A DNA stretch of 34,657 nucleotides. It comes from Acidobacteriaceae bacterium. GTDB lineage: Bacteria; Acidobacteriota; Terriglobia; Bryobacterales; Bryobacteraceae. The stretch is from contig CAJCIT010000094.1 of assembly GCA_903970405.1 (NCBI GenBank), positions 1 to 34,657 on the forward strand, given 5' to 3'. Positions within the stretch are counted from its first letter, which is position 1, and each line of letters starts with the position of its first letter. Of this stretch, positions 1-8,979 are shown piece by piece. The position numbers and the translations under genes were made by a program. The notes under the pieces are model-generated. The model saw only the letters and a list, made by a program, of their open reading frames with translations. It had not been told where the DNA came from and did no database searches.

Positions 1-2325
1 TTGGCTTCCATATTCAAATTCGGCCAGGAAATGCCCAGTCTGGTCCGAACCTCAGGGGTTGTGTCCTACGTGCATCCCAAGAACGGCTTCTATATACAGG
101 ACGGAAACAGTGGAATCCGAGTGCGGCCAGCCCATCCGGTGAATCTCACCGCAGGCGACGAGGTGGAGGTCATCGGCCGGCCTGAGTGGGAAGGCCCCGG
201 GCAAAGCGTCCTCTCAGGCGCTTTGGTCACTCCGGCGCGCCGACACGTTTCGCTCGCCGCCCAACCGTATCTCTTCAGCGACTTAGGTCTTCCCAACACC
301 GAAGCGCTGTTGACAAGTTGGGAGGGCATCGTGGTAGACCAATCCTCGGAAGGTTGGCGCGAGTCGCTCACTCTGCGCCCTGTTTTTCCGAAGCGTTTCG
401 AATTGCCCACCTTCCAGTGTGTTTACCTTCGTAGTGCCTCGGCTGCCCATTTCCAGAAGTATGAAACGGGGAGCCGTCTTAAGGTTCAGGGAGTGCTCGA
501 ACTCGAATGGTCTCCCGGCCATTTCGCGCCGTTGAGAGCGCAATTGCTCGCGCGAGGTCCGCAGGATATCTCTCTGATAGCAAGGCCTCCCTGGGAGTCC
601 AGGTTTCCTTGGCGGCAGGCATTCGGCTTGTTCGCGTTGGTGCTGGCCGGCTCATTGGCGTGGGCTTGGACGCTGCGAAGACGCGTTGCTGCTCAAACTT
701 TCGATCTAAACCGCGCCGTGGTCCTGGCGGAGACGGCCAACCGCGCCAAGAGTGAGTTCCTCGCCAACGTGAGTCATGAAATCCGCACCCCAATGAATGG
801 AATTCTTGGAATGACGGAAATGGTGCTGGCAAGCACGCTGACCCCAAGCCAGCGGAGTCTTCTCGAGACCGCGTACGGGTCGGCCGAGATTTTGCTGACG
901 ATCGTCAACGACATCCTGGACTCCTCAAAAATTCACGCCGGGAAGATGACCATCGAGAGCACCGAGTTCAACCTTCCCCGCACGATATCGGGAGCGCTGT
1001 CCCCATTCAGCAGCGTGGCATTTCAGAAGGGCATTGAGCTTGCCTGCAATCTTCCGGCCGGGTTGCCCGCCCTGGTATTGGGAGATCCGGTGCGGATTCG
1101 CCAGATCATCGCGAACCTGGTCAGCAATGCGATGAAATTTACTGAATCGGGCGAGGTGGTTGTGTCCGCCCGTTTGATCGGTCCCCCCGTAGGCGCAGCG
1201 GGCGGGGAGCATGAAATCGAAGTGTCGGTGCGGGATACCGGCATCGGAATTCCGCGTGCCAGCCAGCATCTGCTGTTTCAGAGCTTTACGCAGACCGATA
1301 GTTCGATCACGCGAAGATTTGGGGGAACCGGGCTTGGACTCGCAATCAGCTCCAGGCTTGCCGAAGCGATGGGCGGACGCATGTGGGTGGAGAGCGAGCC
1401 GGGGGCCGGCAGCACCTTTTTCTTCACAATGCTGCTCAACCACCGTCCTGGCGGCGACGCTTTGCCTGAACTGCGGGCCCAGTTGGCTGGAATGCGGGCT
1501 TTGGTGGTGGACGATCATTCCACTGGCCGCGCCTCGCTCGAGTGTTCGCTCACTGAACTTGGGATGGAGCACTGCTCGGCAAAGAGTGGAGCCGATGCGC
1601 TGGACATTCTGAAGTCAGGCGGCAAACGCTTCGACTTTGTCATCGCCGACCACCACATGCCGGGGATGACCGGCGCGCGATTCCTCCAGATTGCCAGGGA
1701 CGAAGGTTGGCTGTGGGGCCTGCGGCAAGAGACCAGGAGTCTCCTCCTGTGCCCCGGACCGCTTCCGGCAGACGATTGCCACGCTGGCGAGATCCTACTG
1801 AAACCGCTGGCGACATTGGAACTCGGCGAAGCCCTGGCAGGCCTGTTGGATGGTGGGAACCGGACGCTGAATATCGCGCCGGCTCCGGCGCATGCTCCAA
1901 AGCCGAAGCACGGTGAAACCTTAAAGATTTTGGTCGCTGAGGACAATATCGATAGCCAGAAGTTGATGGAGGCTTACATGGAGAGAGGCGGCTACGAAGT
2001 AGTTCTGGTAGATAACGGCAAAGAAGCCGTCGCCGCGTGGGAGAGCGGTGACTTTTCACTCATCCTTATGGACGGGCAAATGCCTGAAATGGACGGCCTG
2101 CAGGCGGCTGCATGCATCCGTGAACGGGAGCGAGGCCGGAAGAAACCAATCCCCATCATCGCGCTCACAGCCTACGCCCACCAGAGCGACCGCGAAAGAT
2201 TCCTCGGCGCCGGGATGACGGACTACCTGACGAAACCGGTCGCCTATTCGGATCTGGTGGACGCCATCGAGCGGTGCCGGGTTGGTGCGTCCGTGTTAGC
2301 CGCTGAAGGCGTTGGCTCAGCGTGA
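1..2325 (+). CDS. Hybrid sensor histidine kinase with two receiver domains (5' end missing)
   Basis: Membrane-bound two-component kinase that would autophosphorylate on His and pass phosphate to its own receiver domains. The frame is open from base 1, so the true start probably lies outside the window; 774 residues are visible. Residues about 14-195 are a beta-rich region with GVVSYVHPKNGFYIQDG, which looks like an OB-type extracytoplasmic sensing domain. One membrane segment follows at about 205-225. The HisKA H-box SHEIRTP has phospho-acceptor H259; the HATPase has its N-box near N376, DTGIGIP at 412-418 and GGTGLGLA at 441-448. Receiver 1 (about 498-617) has acidic D504/D505, acceptor D550 and K601, but the usual Thr/Ser of the fourth strand is not obvious, so it may be partly degenerate. 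Receiver 2 (about 641-760) looks complete, with E647/D648, D691 and K745. No separate response regulator gene lies downstream. Family certain; signal unknown. Confidence 0.92.
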   Translation: MASIFKFGQEMPSLVRTSGVVSYVHPKNGFYIQDGNSGIRVRPAHPVNLTAGDEVEVIGRPEWEGPGQSVLSGALVTPARRHVSLAAQPYLFSDLGLPNTEALLTSWEGIVVDQSSEGWRESLTLRPVFPKRFELPTFQCVYLRSASAAHFQKYETGSRLKVQGVLELEWSPGHFAPLRAQLLARGPQDISLIARPPWESRFPWRQAFGLFALVLAGSLAWAWTLRRRVAAQTFDLNRAVVLAETANRAKSEFLANVSHEIRTPMNGILGMTEMVLASTLTPSQRSLLETAYGSAEILLTIVNDILDSSKIHAGKMTIESTEFNLPRTISGALSPFSSVAFQKGIELACNLPAGLPALVLGDPVRIRQIIANLVSNAMKFTESGEVVVSARLIGPPVGAAGGEHEIEVSVRDTGIGIPRASQHLLFQSFTQTDSSITRRFGGTGLGLAISSRLAEAMGGRMWVESEPGAGSTFFFTMLLNHRPGGDALPELRAQLAGMRALVVDDHSTGRASLECSLTELGMEHCSAKSGADALDILKSGGKRFDFVIADHHMPGMTGARFLQIARDEGWLWGLRQETRSLLLCPGPLPADDCHAGEILLKPLATLELGEALAGLLDGGNRTLNIAPAPAHAPKPKHGETLKILVAEDNIDSQKLMEAYMERGGYEVVLVDNGKEAVAAWESGDFSLILMDGQMPEMDGLQAAACIRERERGRKKPIPIIALTAYAHQSDRERFLGAGMTDYLTKPVAYSDLVDAIERCRVGASVLAAEGVGSA

Positions 2326-2598
2326 TTGCTGCGCGAAAGGTGATATATACAGTCATGTCAATCGAAATACTGTAGCTATCTGCTCTTTGTCCTCCGATCA
2401 ACGCAGGGTTCGTTGTGCACAAGCCCTTGTGAGTTCGTTTCGTAATGCCGGTTCAATCAGCCTATCTCGTTAATCCAAAGCTACTTATGTCGGTGCGTCG
2501 CCTTGGATTGGGTTCGAGTTTTCAGGCCTCGCCCGGAGTTCGTTCCGCAATTCTGTCGAAAGGTCAATCCCTCTCGGAGTTCGTTCGGCGAACCGGCT

Positions 2599-3339
2599 CT
2601 AGGCCGTCTCGCTCGCCAGCGCTTCACCCATACCCAATTCGCTGGCGATTACTCCGTGCACTTGCTCAGTCAGCTTGCCGCGATCCTTCAGCGTCATCCC
2701 TTCCGTTGAAATCGGCGGCAGTACCCGCAGCGTTACGGGGCCGGAGCGGACCACTCCTGAATGCATCGGCAGAATGCGATGCGTACCGATCAAGACAATG
2801 GGCACCAGCGGCACGCCGGCGCGAATGGCGATGTAAGCCCCGCCTTCTTTGAAGGCCCGCAACACTCCGTCTTCAGACCGCCCGCCTTCGGGGAACACCA
2901 GCATGGAAATCCTCCGCTGCTGAATGGTCTCGGCGGCTGTTTGCATGGCTTTCACCGAGGCGCGCGGATCCTCTCGCGGAACCGGGATGTGGCCGGCCTG
3001 CTTGAGGTGCGTTCCGATAAAGGGAATATCGAAGAGCCCGCGTTTTGCCAGAAACCGGAATTGCAGAGGAATGTTTCCCATTACGACTGGCGTATCCATG
3101 TAACTAGCATGGTTGGAGGCCAGCACGTAGCTGCCGTTCGGGCGAATGTGCTCCAGTCCCTCCACCGTGACGCGAATTCCGCTTACGGCCAGAAGCATGC
3201 GTGACCACCAACGCGCTACGCGAATCTGCGTATCGCCGGTCTTGTCGAAGAATGAGACCAGGAGGCTGATCGTGCCGAACAGGATGGTGCATAGAATGAT
3301 CAGGGGATCACTCAAAAGATAGGCGCGAAGGCGGGCCAT
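2599..3339 (-). CDS. plsC: 1-acyl-sn-glycerol-3-phosphate acyltransferase (PlsC family)
   Basis: Transfers an acyl chain to lysophosphatidic acid to make phosphatidic acid, at the inner face of the cytoplasmic membrane. The 246-residue length fits the family. Residues about 11-31 form an N-terminal membrane segment. The catalytic motif is NHASYMD (H77 and D82, the HX4D pair); motif III is FPEGGRS (149-155); a motif-IV-like VPLVPIVLIG lies at about 176-185. The ATG start sits 7 nt after the folC stop codon, so this is the last gene of a three-gene minus-strand operon with folC and the GDSL esterase. The 273 bp between its stop codon and the kinase gene contains no gene and no clear terminator. 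Substrate choice (LPA versus other lysolipids) cannot be read from the sequence. Confidence 0.93.
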   Translation of the reverse strand: MARLRAYLLSDPLIILCTILFGTISLLVSFFDKTGDTQIRVARWWSRMLLAVSGIRVTVEGLEHIRPNGSYVLASNHASYMDTPVVMGNIPLQFRFLAKRGLFDIPFIGTHLKQAGHIPVPREDPRASVKAMQTAAETIQQRRISMLVFPEGGRSEDGVLRAFKEGGAYIAIRAGVPLVPIVLIGTHRILPMHSGVVRSGPVTLRVLPPISTEGMTLKDRGKLTEQVHGVIASELGMGEALASETA

Positions 3340-3346
3340 TCAGGCT

Positions 3347-4621
3347 TCATTGTACGAAGCCGAGGGGCATCAGCAGCCCGCGTGCTTCCCCCACCAGGTA
3401 GAGCGAACCGGTAAAGAACACAATCGCTTCGGGGGGCGCCTTTTCGGCTTCCTGAATCGCCGCCGCAACAGTCGGAGTTGCGATGGCGTGAGGGTGCTCC
3501 ACCGCCTGCAGCAGCGCTTCGGGACGCAGCGCGCGCGGGAAATCAGGGGCCGTCAGAATCAAGCGGTCGGCGAGCGGGAATAACTGCGGTGTCACTTCTT
3601 CAATCGCTTTGTCGCGCATGGTTCCATAGACCAGCCAGACTGGACGTTGCCGGCAGAACTCGCCAATGTAAGCGGCCAGCGCCCGCGCACCCGACGGGTT
3701 ATGCGCCCCATCGAGCACAAAATCCGGCGATCGGCGCACAAACTCTAAACGGCCCGGCCAAACCGTACGCGCGATACCGGAGGCGATGTTTTTCGGGGCT
3801 AACCCAAGATGCAGGCAGGCCAGCACCGCGGCCACGGCGTTATCGATCTGATGCCGCCCTGGCAAAGGACACCGGTACCGATGCCCTTGCAGTGTGAAGG
3901 CGGAACCGGCCGCGTCGGCGATAACCTCCGCCACACCGGCATCGGCCACGCGGGTGACGGGACATCCCAACGCCAGCGCCCGCCCTTCAATCACCGCCGC
4001 GGCCTGCTCCTCCTGACAGCCTTCGATCAACGGGACGCCGGCTTTCAAAATCCCGGCCTTCTCCGCGGCAATTAAGGGCAGCGTATTGCCGAGAAACGAT
4101 TCGTGATCGTAGTGGACCGGAGTGATGACGCACAACTCCGGCTGCACCACGTTTGTCGCGTCCAGCCTGCCGCCTAGGCCCACCTCGAACACCACGATCT
4201 CGGCACGGCGGGCAAAAATCAGAAGCGCCATCGCGGTGACAGTTTCAAAGTAGGAGGGGTGAGCGTCGAGCGAGCCTTCCGCTACCATCCGCTCAGCTAC
4301 AACGTGGACCTCTTCGAACGCCAGCTCGAACTCTGCTTCGGAGACGGGGACGCCGTCAATCTGGATTCGCTCGGTAGGGCTCAATAAATGAGGCGATGTA
4401 TACAAGCCCGTCCGCTTTCCCGCCGCCTGTAACGACGCGGCAATCATGGCGCAGGTTGAGCCTTTGCCGTTGGTGCCGGCGACGTGGACGAAACGCTGAC
4501 CGAGCTCCGGAGACCCCAACGCCGCGAGCAGCGCCTGCATTCTCTCCAGACCGAGCTTCGCCCCCGGCTTCAGCTCATTGCCGAGCGCATAGAGATACCG
4601 GACTGAATCGGGGTAACTCAT
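3347..4621 (-). CDS. folC: Bifunctional folylpolyglutamate synthase / dihydrofolate synthase
   Basis: ATP-dependent ligase of the Mur ligase family that adds glutamate to dihydropteroate and/or extends the polyglutamate tail of folates in the cytosol. The 424-residue length is normal. The P-loop is VAGTNGKGST (47-56), followed by TSPHL (75-79), the FETVTAMAL segment (125-133) and EVGLGGRLDATN (146-157), where the GGRLDATN stretch is typical of FolC. DGAHNPSGA in the C-terminal Mur-ligase domain is the amino-acid ligase signature. The gene lies 20 nt downstream of the GDSL esterase and 7 nt upstream of plsC, so all three are probably cotranscribed. Whether both activities are present cannot be told from sequence alone; no separate folA or folP is visible here. 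Confidence 0.96.
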   Translation of the reverse strand: MSYPDSVRYLYALGNELKPGAKLGLERMQALLAALGSPELGQRFVHVAGTNGKGSTCAMIAASLQAAGKRTGLYTSPHLLSPTERIQIDGVPVSEAEFELAFEEVHVVAERMVAEGSLDAHPSYFETVTAMALLIFARRAEIVVFEVGLGGRLDATNVVQPELCVITPVHYDHESFLGNTLPLIAAEKAGILKAGVPLIEGCQEEQAAAVIEGRALALGCPVTRVADAGVAEVIADAAGSAFTLQGHRYRCPLPGRHQIDNAVAAVLACLHLGLAPKNIASGIARTVWPGRLEFVRRSPDFVLDGAHNPSGARALAAYIGEFCRQRPVWLVYGTMRDKAIEEVTPQLFPLADRLILTAPDFPRALRPEALLQAVEHPHAIATPTVAAAIQEAEKAPPEAIVFFTGSLYLVGEARGLLMPLGFVQ

Positions 4622-4641
4622 GTCAAGAATCCCTGCGAAGA

Positions 4642-5355
4642 TTAGCCGGCCTTTTTCAACGACGGCTCGATCAAGTCAAACACATCCTTCGCGACGATCC
4701 GGTTCCCCGGTTCCGTAGGATGGATTCCGTCGGCGCGCATCAACCCCGGCTTGTCGAAGACGTGAATCAGCAGAAAAGGCATGTAGCGCACATGGTACTT
4801 CCTGGCGAGATCCGGAAAAATCGCCGTGAACGGTTTCACGTAATCGGGTCCGTAATTCGGAGGCAGCGTGATGCCGGCCAGCACTGATGGAATCTTCGCG
4901 GCCGTCAGCCGCGCCAGCATTCCATCGAGATTGGCGCGTGTGTTTTCAATGGGGACGCCCCGCAGTCCGTCATTCCCACCGAATTCCAAAACGACCAGCG
5001 CCGGTTTCACGACGATGACACTCTCAATGCGCGCCAATCCGTCGGCGGTGGTATCGCCGCTCACGCCCTGGTTATCGACGCGGTAACGATAGCCTTCCTC
5101 ATTGAGCAGATCCTGAAGAAATGCCGGATAGCTTTTCCCTTCAACGCCCTGCGTCAGGCTATCGCCAAATGTAACAACCACGGGGCGGGTGTCGGCGGCG
5201 GGCGGGGCAGCTTCGGGAGCTTTCGCCGGCGCGGAACTATTCGCCTGTTCACTGCGTTCTTCAGTTGAGATGGGCCGCGCCTTGGAGCCGCATCCGGCAA
5301 CAAAACCGGCCACCGCCAAACAAACTGCAACAATAAAGGTGGGGCGCGTCCGCAT
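4642..5355 (-). CDS. tesA: GDSL/SGNH esterase lipoprotein (TesA / lysophospholipase L1 type)
   Basis: SGNH hydrolase acting on ester or thioester bonds of acyl substrates, predicted to be a membrane-anchored lipoprotein. Starting at the ATG at 5355 gives 237 residues, with a signal peptide and a lipobox VAGC (Cys22), then a Pro/Ala/Glu-rich linker (about 35-56). Catalytic blocks are in order: GDSLTQG (Ser66 nucleophile), VSGDTT (Gly100), FGGNDG (Asn128) and ADGIHP (Asp209 and His212). An in-frame ATG at 5382 would add nine residues, but they would precede the signal peptide, so the shorter start is preferred. The gene is divergent from an ABC exporter operon (25 bp between start codons), matching the tesA / ybbA-ybbP arrangement known from proteobacteria. 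folC follows 20 nt downstream. Acyl substrate is not deducible. Confidence 0.9.
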   Translation of the reverse strand: MRTRPTFIVAVCLAVAGFVAGCGSKARPISTEERSEQANSSAPAKAPEAAPPAADTRPVVVTFGDSLTQGVEGKSYPAFLQDLLNEEGYRYRVDNQGVSGDTTADGLARIESVIVVKPALVVLEFGGNDGLRGVPIENTRANLDGMLARLTAAKIPSVLAGITLPPNYGPDYVKPFTAIFPDLARKYHVRYMPFLLIHVFDKPGLMRADGIHPTEPGNRIVAKDVFDLIEPSLKKAG

Positions 5356-5380
5356 TCGATCCCATCTTAACGACTGAAGC

Positions 5381-6127
5381 ATGTCGACTGACCATCCTCC
5401 GCTCGCCGCCGTTCCCGCTGTCGCGATCGACGTTCGCGGCGTTGTCAAAACCATCGATAACGGCACAAACTCCGTCAACATCCTGCGCGGGCTCACGTTT
5501 TCTGTGCCGCCGGGCCAATTCCTAGCCATCATGGGCGCGTCAGGCAGCGGAAAGAGCACACTGCTTGGTTTGCTGGCGGGCCTGGACACCGTCACCGCGG
5601 GCTCCATTGTGCTGGATGGCACGGATATTACCAACCTCAATGAAGACAAGCTGGCGCGGGTGCGCGGACGCAAGATCGGATTCGTCTTTCAGTCGTACCA
5701 ACTCGTCTCCACGCTGACGGCGAAGGAGAACATCCTGCTGCCGGCGGAACTCAGCGGCATGGCCGGCGACCTGGAATCGCGCGCGGACATGCTGCTGGAC
5801 CGCGTCGGGTTGAGCAATCGCGGGCATCACTACCCGATTCAGCTCTCGGGCGGCGAACAACAGCGCGTAGCGCTGGCGCGCGCTTTCGTCACCAAGCCCC
5901 CCATCCTGATGGCTGACGAGCCCACCGGCAATCTCGATAGCGTCAACGGCACGCACGTACTTGAGCTGCTGCTGCAGTTGAACCGCGAAGAGAGGACCAC
6001 CATGATCCTGGTGACGCATGACGCGATGCTCGCCGCGTATGCCGACCGCATCATCAAATTGCGGGATGGCGCGATCGTCAGCGACGAACTGGTTGCTCAG
6101 CCGCAGGGCACACAGGTTGAGGTTTAG
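5381..6127 (+). CDS. ABC transporter ATP-binding protein (LolD/YbbA/MacB type)
   Basis: Cytoplasmic ATPase of an ABC exporter in the LolD/MacB/YbbA family, 248 residues. Walker A is GASGSGKST (52-60), the Q-loop Gln is in FVFQSYQL (Q104), the signature is LSGGEQQR (155-162), Walker B is ILMADEP (175-181) and the H-loop is VTHD (H213). The long signature and the FVFQSY Q-loop are typical of LolD-like proteins that power FtsX/MacB-type permeases by a mechanotransmission cycle. The partner permease starts 2 nt after the stop codon. The divergent esterase gene starts 25 bp upstream, so the promoters of both units must overlap coding sequence. By synteny this is the YbbA equivalent; the substrate is unknown. 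Confidence 0.93.
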   Translation: MSTDHPPLAAVPAVAIDVRGVVKTIDNGTNSVNILRGLTFSVPPGQFLAIMGASGSGKSTLLGLLAGLDTVTAGSIVLDGTDITNLNEDKLARVRGRKIGFVFQSYQLVSTLTAKENILLPAELSGMAGDLESRADMLLDRVGLSNRGHHYPIQLSGGEQQRVALARAFVTKPPILMADEPTGNLDSVNGTHVLELLLQLNREERTTMILVTHDAMLAAYADRIIKLRDGAIVSDELVAQPQGTQVEV

Positions 6128-6129
6128 CG

Positions 6130-8667
6130 TTGTTTCTCGGAACCAGTGCCAAAATCGCGTGGCGCGAACTGCGCAGCGCGCCTTCGAAGTTTCTCTTTGT
6201 GGTACTGGCTGTGGCCGTCGGCGTGGGCGCGCTCAGTGGCGTGAAGGGCTTCGGCCTGGCGTTCAAGAGCATGCTGCTCCGCAACGCCAAGCAACTGATT
6301 GCCGCCGACCTTCAAGCCCAGACGTGGGCCGGTCCCACCGACGAGCAGGTCCGCAAGGTTACAGAAATCGGAAAGCGAGCCGGAACGTTTACCCAAGTGA
6401 CGGAGACCGTTTCCATGGCAGGCTCGGCCAATTCGCGCGTGCCGCAAATGGTGTCCGTGAAAGCGATAGACCCCACCGTCTATCCGCTCTACGGGCAACT
6501 CAGCGTCACGCCTCAGAAATCGCTCTGTGAACTGCTGAAGCCGGACACGGCACTGGTGAATCCGGAGCTGATGCTGCGCCTCCGCGTCAAGCCGGGCGAT
6601 GCCATCCGGCTGGGCGGTCACACTTATACCATCGCCGGTTCGCTCGATACGGAGCCTGACCGGCTCGCTTCAGGCTTCGGTCCCGGCATGCGCGTGCTAG
6701 TGAGCCGCGAAGGACTCGCCCGCAGCGGCCTCATTCAATTTGGCAGCCGTGCGGCACAGCGCTTTCTTTTCCGCCTGAATCCAGGCGTTAACGTCGACAG
6801 ACTCACCAGCGAGATCAAAGCCTCGTTGCCGCGCAGTTTCATCAGCGACTATCGCGATGGCGACCCCGCCGTGGGCAAAGGCATCGACAACGCAACGATC
6901 TTTCTCAGTTTGGTTAGTCTTGTTGCGTTGATCGTCGGCTCGCTGGGCGTGGCCATGGCCATGTATTCGCATCTCCAGCAGAAGATGGACACCATCGCCA
7001 TCATGAAAGCGGTGGGCGCGCGATCGAAACAGATTATGCAGATCTATCTGCTGCAAACATTGTGGCTGGGCATCGCCGGCGGCATCATTGGCGTGGCCAT
7101 CGGCGCCATTGTGCAGAAGTCCTTCCCGGTCCTGATCCAGCGTGTGTTCGCCATGCTGCCCGAAGTTACGTTCGATTGGTCTTTCAGCTTGCAAGGCATG
7201 TGCCTGGGCGTGCTGGCCACCCTGCTGTTCACTGTGCCGCCGCTGCTGAGCATCCGCGGTATCCGCCCCAGCCTGGTCTTCCGGCGCGATATGCCGGAAG
7301 CGAAGAAGCGATGGCGCGAACGCTTGAGCGAGGCCGGTTCCAGTGTCATTGTGGCGGCGCTCATCCTGGCCGGTTTCGGTCTGATCACGGTATGGCTCAG
7401 CGACTCATGGAAGATGGGCGCCTACTTTATCGCGGGACTCGCCGCCAGTCTGCTCATTCTGTCCCTAGCGGCCCGCGGCTTGCTGCGGTCGATGCGCGCG
7501 ATCGTACGCCTGAGCGGCACGCGCCTGCCCTCCGTCTTCCGGCACGGATTTGCCAATCTCTACCGCCCGGGAAATCAAGCCGGCTCGGTGCTGGCCGCGC
7601 TCGGCATCGGCGTGATGTTCACGCTAACCACGTATCTGTTGCAGCGCACCATCCTTCGCGAAGTCCAGACAGAAGGGCCAGGCCGTTCGGGCAATGTCTT
7701 TCTGCTGGATGTGCAGGCCAGCCAGCGCGATGGTCTTTTCGCGCTTGTACAATCGGAGCCCGGCGTCAGCGGCAAGGTGAGCCTCATTGGCTACGTGATA
7801 GGCCGTCTCTTCGATAAGAACGGAACGCCCGTCGCCCAATTGCCCATTACGCAGGAGCGGAAGGATAATCTGCAGACCAGCCGTTTGACCATGGCCGCGG
7901 GCAGGCCGGAAGAAGTTGAAATCGTGAAAGGCAAGTGGTGGGATCCGAACGATCCCAGGCCGGCCATGGCCATCGCTGAGGAGCAGGAGCGCTTCTATGG
8001 CTTTAGGTATCACGATAGGCTTCGATACCAGATTGCCGGCAAAATGGTGGAGTTCCCGGTGGTGGCCGTTTTCCGGCGCAGCGCGCGCACCCCGGTTCGC
8101 TACGATCTGCTGGTCTCTTCCGCGTCCATGAAAGGGATGCCCGCGGTGTATGTGGGCTCGGCGCGTGTGGATCCGAAATCCGTGCCAGTGATCGAAGAGG
8201 CGGTCTTTGAAAAGTTCCCCACGGTGACGGTGATGAATCTGGCGGAGATTCTGCGCCGGGTGCAGGAGGCGGTTGACCAGGTGGCTCTGGTGATTCGCTT
8301 TCTGGCGGCGTTCGCGATTCTGGCGGGCATCATCATTCTGTCGGCCAGTGTGGCCGGCTCGCGTTACCGCCGGATCAGGGAAGTGGCCGTGCTGAAAACG
8401 CTCGGCGCCACCAAGGGCCGCATCACGAGCATCTTCTCAATTGAATTTTCGATTCTCGGCGCGGTGGCCGGATTCATCGGCGGACTGCTGGCGAATATCT
8501 TCAGCAAGATCATCACTGAGAGGTTCGTCGAAGCCTCCTTCGATTTCGACTGGATTTCGATTCTGGCGGTTACCGTGCTGACGGCGCTGCTGGCGAACCT
8601 GGCGGGGTGGCTTGCCAGCGCGAGGATACTCGACCAGCGGCCGCTGGAAGTATTGAGGGGGGAGTAG
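6130..8667 (+). CDS. ABC transporter permease with two FtsX domains (YbbP type)
   Basis: Large inner-membrane permease (845 residues) partnering the ATPase just upstream. Translation appears to start at a TTG two bases after the ATPase stop codon; no better in-frame start is visible and the first membrane helix (about 17-40) follows at once. A periplasmic MacB-like domain spans about 50-250. The first FtsX domain (about 255-395) has NATIFLSLVSLVALIVGSLG and the coupling segment AIMKAVGARSKQI. A further helix pair (about 400-450) and a second periplasmic domain lead to a C-terminal FtsX domain (about 715-845) with VAVLKTLGATKGRI. Two FtsX domains in one chain is the YbbP/LolC-E-like duplicated form. 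Next to a TesA-type esterase this suggests a lipid or lipoprotein-related export role, which is inference. Confidence 0.9.
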   Translation: MFLGTSAKIAWRELRSAPSKFLFVVLAVAVGVGALSGVKGFGLAFKSMLLRNAKQLIAADLQAQTWAGPTDEQVRKVTEIGKRAGTFTQVTETVSMAGSANSRVPQMVSVKAIDPTVYPLYGQLSVTPQKSLCELLKPDTALVNPELMLRLRVKPGDAIRLGGHTYTIAGSLDTEPDRLASGFGPGMRVLVSREGLARSGLIQFGSRAAQRFLFRLNPGVNVDRLTSEIKASLPRSFISDYRDGDPAVGKGIDNATIFLSLVSLVALIVGSLGVAMAMYSHLQQKMDTIAIMKAVGARSKQIMQIYLLQTLWLGIAGGIIGVAIGAIVQKSFPVLIQRVFAMLPEVTFDWSFSLQGMCLGVLATLLFTVPPLLSIRGIRPSLVFRRDMPEAKKRWRERLSEAGSSVIVAALILAGFGLITVWLSDSWKMGAYFIAGLAASLLILSLAARGLLRSMRAIVRLSGTRLPSVFRHGFANLYRPGNQAGSVLAALGIGVMFTLTTYLLQRTILREVQTEGPGRSGNVFLLDVQASQRDGLFALVQSEPGVSGKVSLIGYVIGRLFDKNGTPVAQLPITQERKDNLQTSRLTMAAGRPEEVEIVKGKWWDPNDPRPAMAIAEEQERFYGFRYHDRLRYQIAGKMVEFPVVAVFRRSARTPVRYDLLVSSASMKGMPAVYVGSARVDPKSVPVIEEAVFEKFPTVTVMNLAEILRRVQEAVDQVALVIRFLAAFAILAGIIILSASVAGSRYRRIREVAVLKTLGATKGRITSIFSIEFSILGAVAGFIGGLLANIFSKIITERFVEASFDFDWISILAVTVLTALLANLAGWLASARILDQRPLEVLRGE

Positions 8668-8692
8668 GGAACATTATGCTCCGAACGTGGCC

Positions 8693-8708
8693 CATTACCG
8701 TGGTAATG
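8693..8708. promoter_or_regulatory. Inverted repeat upstream of the first antitoxin gene, possible operator
   Basis: CATTAC-CGTG-GTAATG is a 6+6 bp inverted repeat with a 4-bp centre, ending 7 bp before the ATG of the AbrB-type antitoxin. Toxin-antitoxin operons of this type are usually autorepressed by the complex binding a palindrome at the promoter, so this is a reasonable operator candidate. Assignment is by position and symmetry only. Confidence 0.4.
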
Positions 8709-8715
8709 TGGTGGC

Positions 8716-8979
8716 ATGGCACTCCCCCGGTCAAAGGTCACCTCGCAAGGACAAATTTCCATTCCGGCCGAAGTTCGCAAGAAGCTGGGAGTTGGCCCCG
8801 GCTCCGTACTGGAATGGGACGAAGAGGGCAGCAGGATAGTTGTAAGGCGGTCGGGAAGATTCTCGTCCGATGATATCCACCAAGCTATTTTCCATGGGAA
8901 ATCCCCGGAACCTCGAACGCTCGACGAGTTGAAACAAGGCATCCGCGACTACGTCCGGAAACGGCATGCGCGCCGTTGA
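8716..8979 (+). CDS. vapB: AbrB/MazE-type antitoxin of a VapBC-like module (copy 1)
   Basis: Probable antitoxin and transcriptional autoregulator, 87 residues. Residues about 6-47 form a swapped-hairpin AbrB DNA-binding domain: SKVTSQGQISIPAEVRKKLG is the family hallmark, followed by a GPGSVLEW turn. The C-terminal tail (about 48-87) is basic and charged and would wrap the toxin. The gene overlaps the downstream PIN toxin by 14 nt, which is typical for coupled antitoxin-toxin translation. A symmetric site lies just upstream at 8693-8708. The gene begins 48 bp after the ABC permease stop codon but is probably a separate unit. Family assignment is secure; activity is inferred. Confidence 0.88.
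   Translation: MALPRSKVTSQGQISIPAEVRKKLGVGPGSVLEWDEEGSRIVVRRSGRFSSDDIHQAIFHGKSPEPRTLDELKQGIRDYVRKRHARR

Noticed and set aside
2431..2588. Three copies of GAGTTCGTT(T/C) between the kinase and plsC
   Set aside because: About 10-12 bp each and irregularly spaced; too short to be supported as a repeat family. No hairpin or gene nearby explains them.
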